In this document: piece by piece, positions 61,396-64,000 of the stretch
How the letters are laid out: every line of letters starts with the position of its first letter
Position numbering within the stretch: the first letter of the stretch is position 1
Source of the DNA: Desmodesmus armatus
Taxonomy: Eukaryota; Chlorophyta; Chlorophyceae; Sphaeropleales; Scenedesmaceae
Assembly (NCBI GenBank): GCA_007449985.2
Contig: VIIQ02000133.1
Location: forward strand, 62,001-126,000
DNA length: 64,000 bases
Direction of reading: 5' to 3'
The notes under the pieces: generated by a model
The model's input: the letters and a program-made list of their open reading frames with translations, nothing else
Database searches by the model: none
Told to the model about the DNA's origin: nothing
Made by a program: the position numbers and the translations under genes

Positions 61396-62699
61396 ATGCT
61401 GAACGCAAACGTACAGACTCATCAGCGCTGTGGGGCACCCCAGCGGGTGCGCCATGGCCAATTCGTCCCTTTCTCTGGCGCAAAAGGCAATTCACAGCCT
61501 GTTGCCCGCAACCATATCGAACTGGTGCCTGTCAGCGCTGCCTCCCAAGCACGCCAGCCTGTATTTGCCCCAAAGCAGCACAGCAGTAGCATCTGCAGCA
61601 GGCTCGCTGCCAGCAACTCCAGCAGCGCCAGTGCAGACAGCGTTGCCCTTCCAGATGGATCTGTCAGCGTTGTGCTGCTAGCAGGTGGCGTGGGCAAGCG
61701 TATGGGTGCAGCAATCCCAAAGCAGTACCTGGAGCTGAAGGACCAGCCCATCGCCACCTACAGCCTGGCAACCTTTGCATCCATGCCTCAGGTTGGCGAG
61801 ATCGTGATCGTCTGCGACCCTTCGTGGCGATACGTCTTCGAGGAGCGGTTGGCCCAGCTGTCTAGCAGCAGCAATGGCAGGAAGCTACCAGCCATCCACT
61901 GGGCGCTGCCAGGAGCAGAGCGGCAGGACAGCGTGTGTAATGGCCTGCAGCAGGTATGCTGGCTGTTGCCGTGATCTGATTGGGCCTGTGCTAGAGCTCT
62001 CATCGTGATAGCAGTGAATGGGGTCCCTCCTCTGCTGACGCACCCATCAGCGTAAAAGCTTACACAGGTCTTACCCACCCCTCTGCCCTCTGCAGAGGCC
62101 CTCAGCCTAGGAGCTTACGCAGTGTGCTCATCAATCACCCAAGATCACTACAGCGGCTACCAACCTGACTGTGTGTAACATGCATGTATGTTTGTATGTA
62201 GGTGCGTTCCGAGGCACAGATTGTGGCCGTGCACGACTCAGCTCGCCCCATGATCACAGCAGCAGACGCAGCCCGCTGCATGGTGGACGGCATGGTGGTG
62301 GGAGCAGCTGTGCTGGGGGTCCCGGTCAAACCCACAATCAAGGAGGTGGATGCCGACATGAACGTCATTAAAACCCTAAACCGCAGCAAGCTCTGGGAGG
62401 TGCAAACCCCGCAGTGCATCCGCCCAGACCTGCTGCGCGAGGGGTTTAGGCTGGTCAAGGAGAAGGGTTTAGAGGTCACAGATGACGTGTCCATCATCGA
62501 GGCCATGGGGCTCCCTGTGAAGATCACGTCTGGCAGTTACACAAATATCAAGGTTACTACACCAGATGACATGTCGATAGCTGAGAAGTTCTTGGATGAG
62601 CAGGCAGTCAAGGCAGCAGCGACGGCTGACAGCGACAGCGAAAGCAGCAGCAGCACGGTCACAGCAGGGGCTGTGCCAGAGGTGCAGCGCACCTGGTAG
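61396..62699 (+). CDS. ISPD: 2-C-methyl-D-erythritol 4-phosphate cytidylyltransferase (IspD), plastid, 2 exons
   Basis: Exons 61396-61953 and 62202-62699 join in phase to 351 aa. The enzyme couples MEP with CTP to form CDP-ME, the third step of the plastid isoprenoid (MEP) pathway. The first ~90 residues are Ser/Ala/Gln-rich, as in a transit peptide. The catalytic domain has the nucleotide-binding loop [20 protein letters not shown], then [33 protein letters not shown] and [14 protein letters not shown], in the order of bacterial and plant IspD. A Ser/Thr/Ala tail of about 35 residues is extra. The family is usually about 230 residues without its targeting peptide. Confidence 0.95.
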
Positions 62700-64000
62700 C
62701 ATGGTGTAGCGTGGTGTAATTATGTACTGTAGTGGCTGTGGACACGGTGCTGGGTGGTGACCAGCGTCTGTTATGTGGGGGGTTTGCTGGAGTGGAGGTT
62801 TTGTTGCTGAGTCGGCAGTCTGTCTGGGTGCCTTGCTGGGCGTGCTGAGTTCAGGTGATGTTGTCAGCGGCAAGGTGTGAAGAGTGATTGTCTGGTGCAT
62901 ACCAGGCATAGTGCACGCAGACTGCCTCTTGCAGTCTGAAAGACACGGCCACTCTCCAGCTGAGCGTCGCTCCTGTACAGGCAGATGTGCCTCTGGCCAC
63001 ATTCCTGTATTGGCTGTCGAGTGTGCCGTTAGCACCGCTGTGCACGTGAAGATTCCTGCAGGACCTAGTGCTATTGTCAGCTCACTGGCAATGAGGGCTC
63101 ACGTTATGGGGCAAGGTAATTGCAGGTCACCACTCAGTGCCCTGCCGTTGCTGCATGATCACACTTGCGCAGTCGCTGTGACCTGTTACATGCACTACTT
63201 GTCGACATGCAGTGCATTGTGCCGCCTGCATCAACAGTGCATCGGGTTTTACGGCACCCTTGCCCTTGCATGCCATACTATGGCCTAGTAGGGCCAAGCG
63301 TGCACTTGGGTTGTGGAGTTTGCCCCATTCAACAGTGACTTGAATGGGTTGATTTTTCGAACACGCATCAGGCGGCCTGTTTTGCACAGATGTGGCGTCA
63401 AGCACCTACTCCCCACCAACATTCAGTGCCAATTGCTGCAGAAGCTACTGCTGCTGCTGACCACACAGTACTCAAGCCGCACCTTTGATTGGCACAAGGT
63501 TGTCTATATGCCCAGACACATTCTGCACCTGTGCGGTATAGTACGTCCCACACAGAGATGTATAGCTCATTGTAAGGGCTGTGGCTGGCTGCAACACACA
63601 GCCCCCGTCAGCCTAGACATCAAATCCGTCAGACAGCAAACACCCACATTGCCTGTACTTGTCACTTTGGATGCAGCAAGGTTTCCCCAAAGAGTGCACT
63701 GCAGAGCGACTGCTGGCAACAAGGCATGGTTGGTGCTGCACATGTGCACAGAAGCTAACAACTTGGCAGGCAGACTACCCCACAGCAGACAATGGAGCAC
63801 AGGTGTGACAGCTCCACACACCTCTGCCAACAAACACGGCCATTGCCCCCTTGGAAGTCGCGCTACCTAGTGCTTCTGATTTAGTATGCCACCGGCACAC
63901 ACACACCCCAGCCCAAGTTGCTGTGTTACTGCAGCAGCCCAAGTCAGGGCTAACCCTGCTGCTCTGGTGCAGAGCTGCGCATGCATAGTTCCCCTGCTGT
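62700..64000. other. Intergenic DNA downstream of IspD
   Basis: The longest frame, 63313-63870 plus (185 codons), has no recognised motif and an unremarkable composition. I see nothing else that can be supported before the window ends. Confidence 0.45.
62715..62719 (+). terminator. TGTAA polyadenylation signal of IspD
   Basis: TGTAA, the standard chlorophyte poly(A) signal, lies 16 bases after the IspD stop codon. That would make a very short 3' UTR; later signals could also be used. Confidence 0.45.

Overview
The window is nuclear DNA of a green alga (Chlorophyta; a chlorophycean relative is likely, species not identifiable). Genes are split by many GTGAGN...GCAG introns, coding sequence is rich in Ala/Gln/Ser homopolymers, CTG/CAG runs and poly-G tracts are common, and the products include plastid enzymes. 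No rRNA, tRNA, CRISPR array or bacterial-style operon was seen. Exon joins were made by eye from reading frame, splice signals and family conservation, not from transcripts.

Layout: (1) 892-2726 minus, a CPP1/DUF3353-type plastid chaperone-like protein (3 exons, 260 aa). (2) 3207-10749 plus, DGAT1 with an N-terminal PH domain (13 exons, 1170 aa). (3) 10750-15884, gene-poor, with a recent 598-bp duplication. (4) 15885-25036 plus, a SOS1/NHX8-like Na+/H+ antiporter (18 exons, 902 aa). (5) 26570-39949 minus, a very large multi-exon gene, not recognised, with a Walker A motif near its visible start and several frame lesions. (6) 41074-43619 minus, an unrecognised five-exon gene (361 aa). (7) 44582-49567 minus, lycopene beta-cyclase (8 exons, 600 aa). 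(8) 51146-60661 minus, acetyl-CoA synthetase (16 exons; about 716 aa if three apparent one-base gaps are allowed for). (9) 61396-62699 plus, IspD of the MEP pathway (2 exons, 351 aa).

Functionally, four genes bear on carbon-rich storage and pigment products: ACS makes acetyl-CoA, DGAT1 makes triacylglycerol, IspD feeds plastid isoprenoids, and lycopene cyclase uses them for carotenoids. CPP1 is known to support chlorophyll synthesis. The antiporter handles salt and pH.

The most striking structural theme is that introns beside many exons carry one to five degenerate copies of the adjoining exon edge, often with the splice site. This is seen in CPP1, the antiporter, lycopene cyclase and most introns of ACS, and fits intron growth or gain by local tandem duplication. 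Other items of note are two long inverted repeats, a 34-bp perfect palindrome, a 31-bp minisatellite and a G-tract intron.
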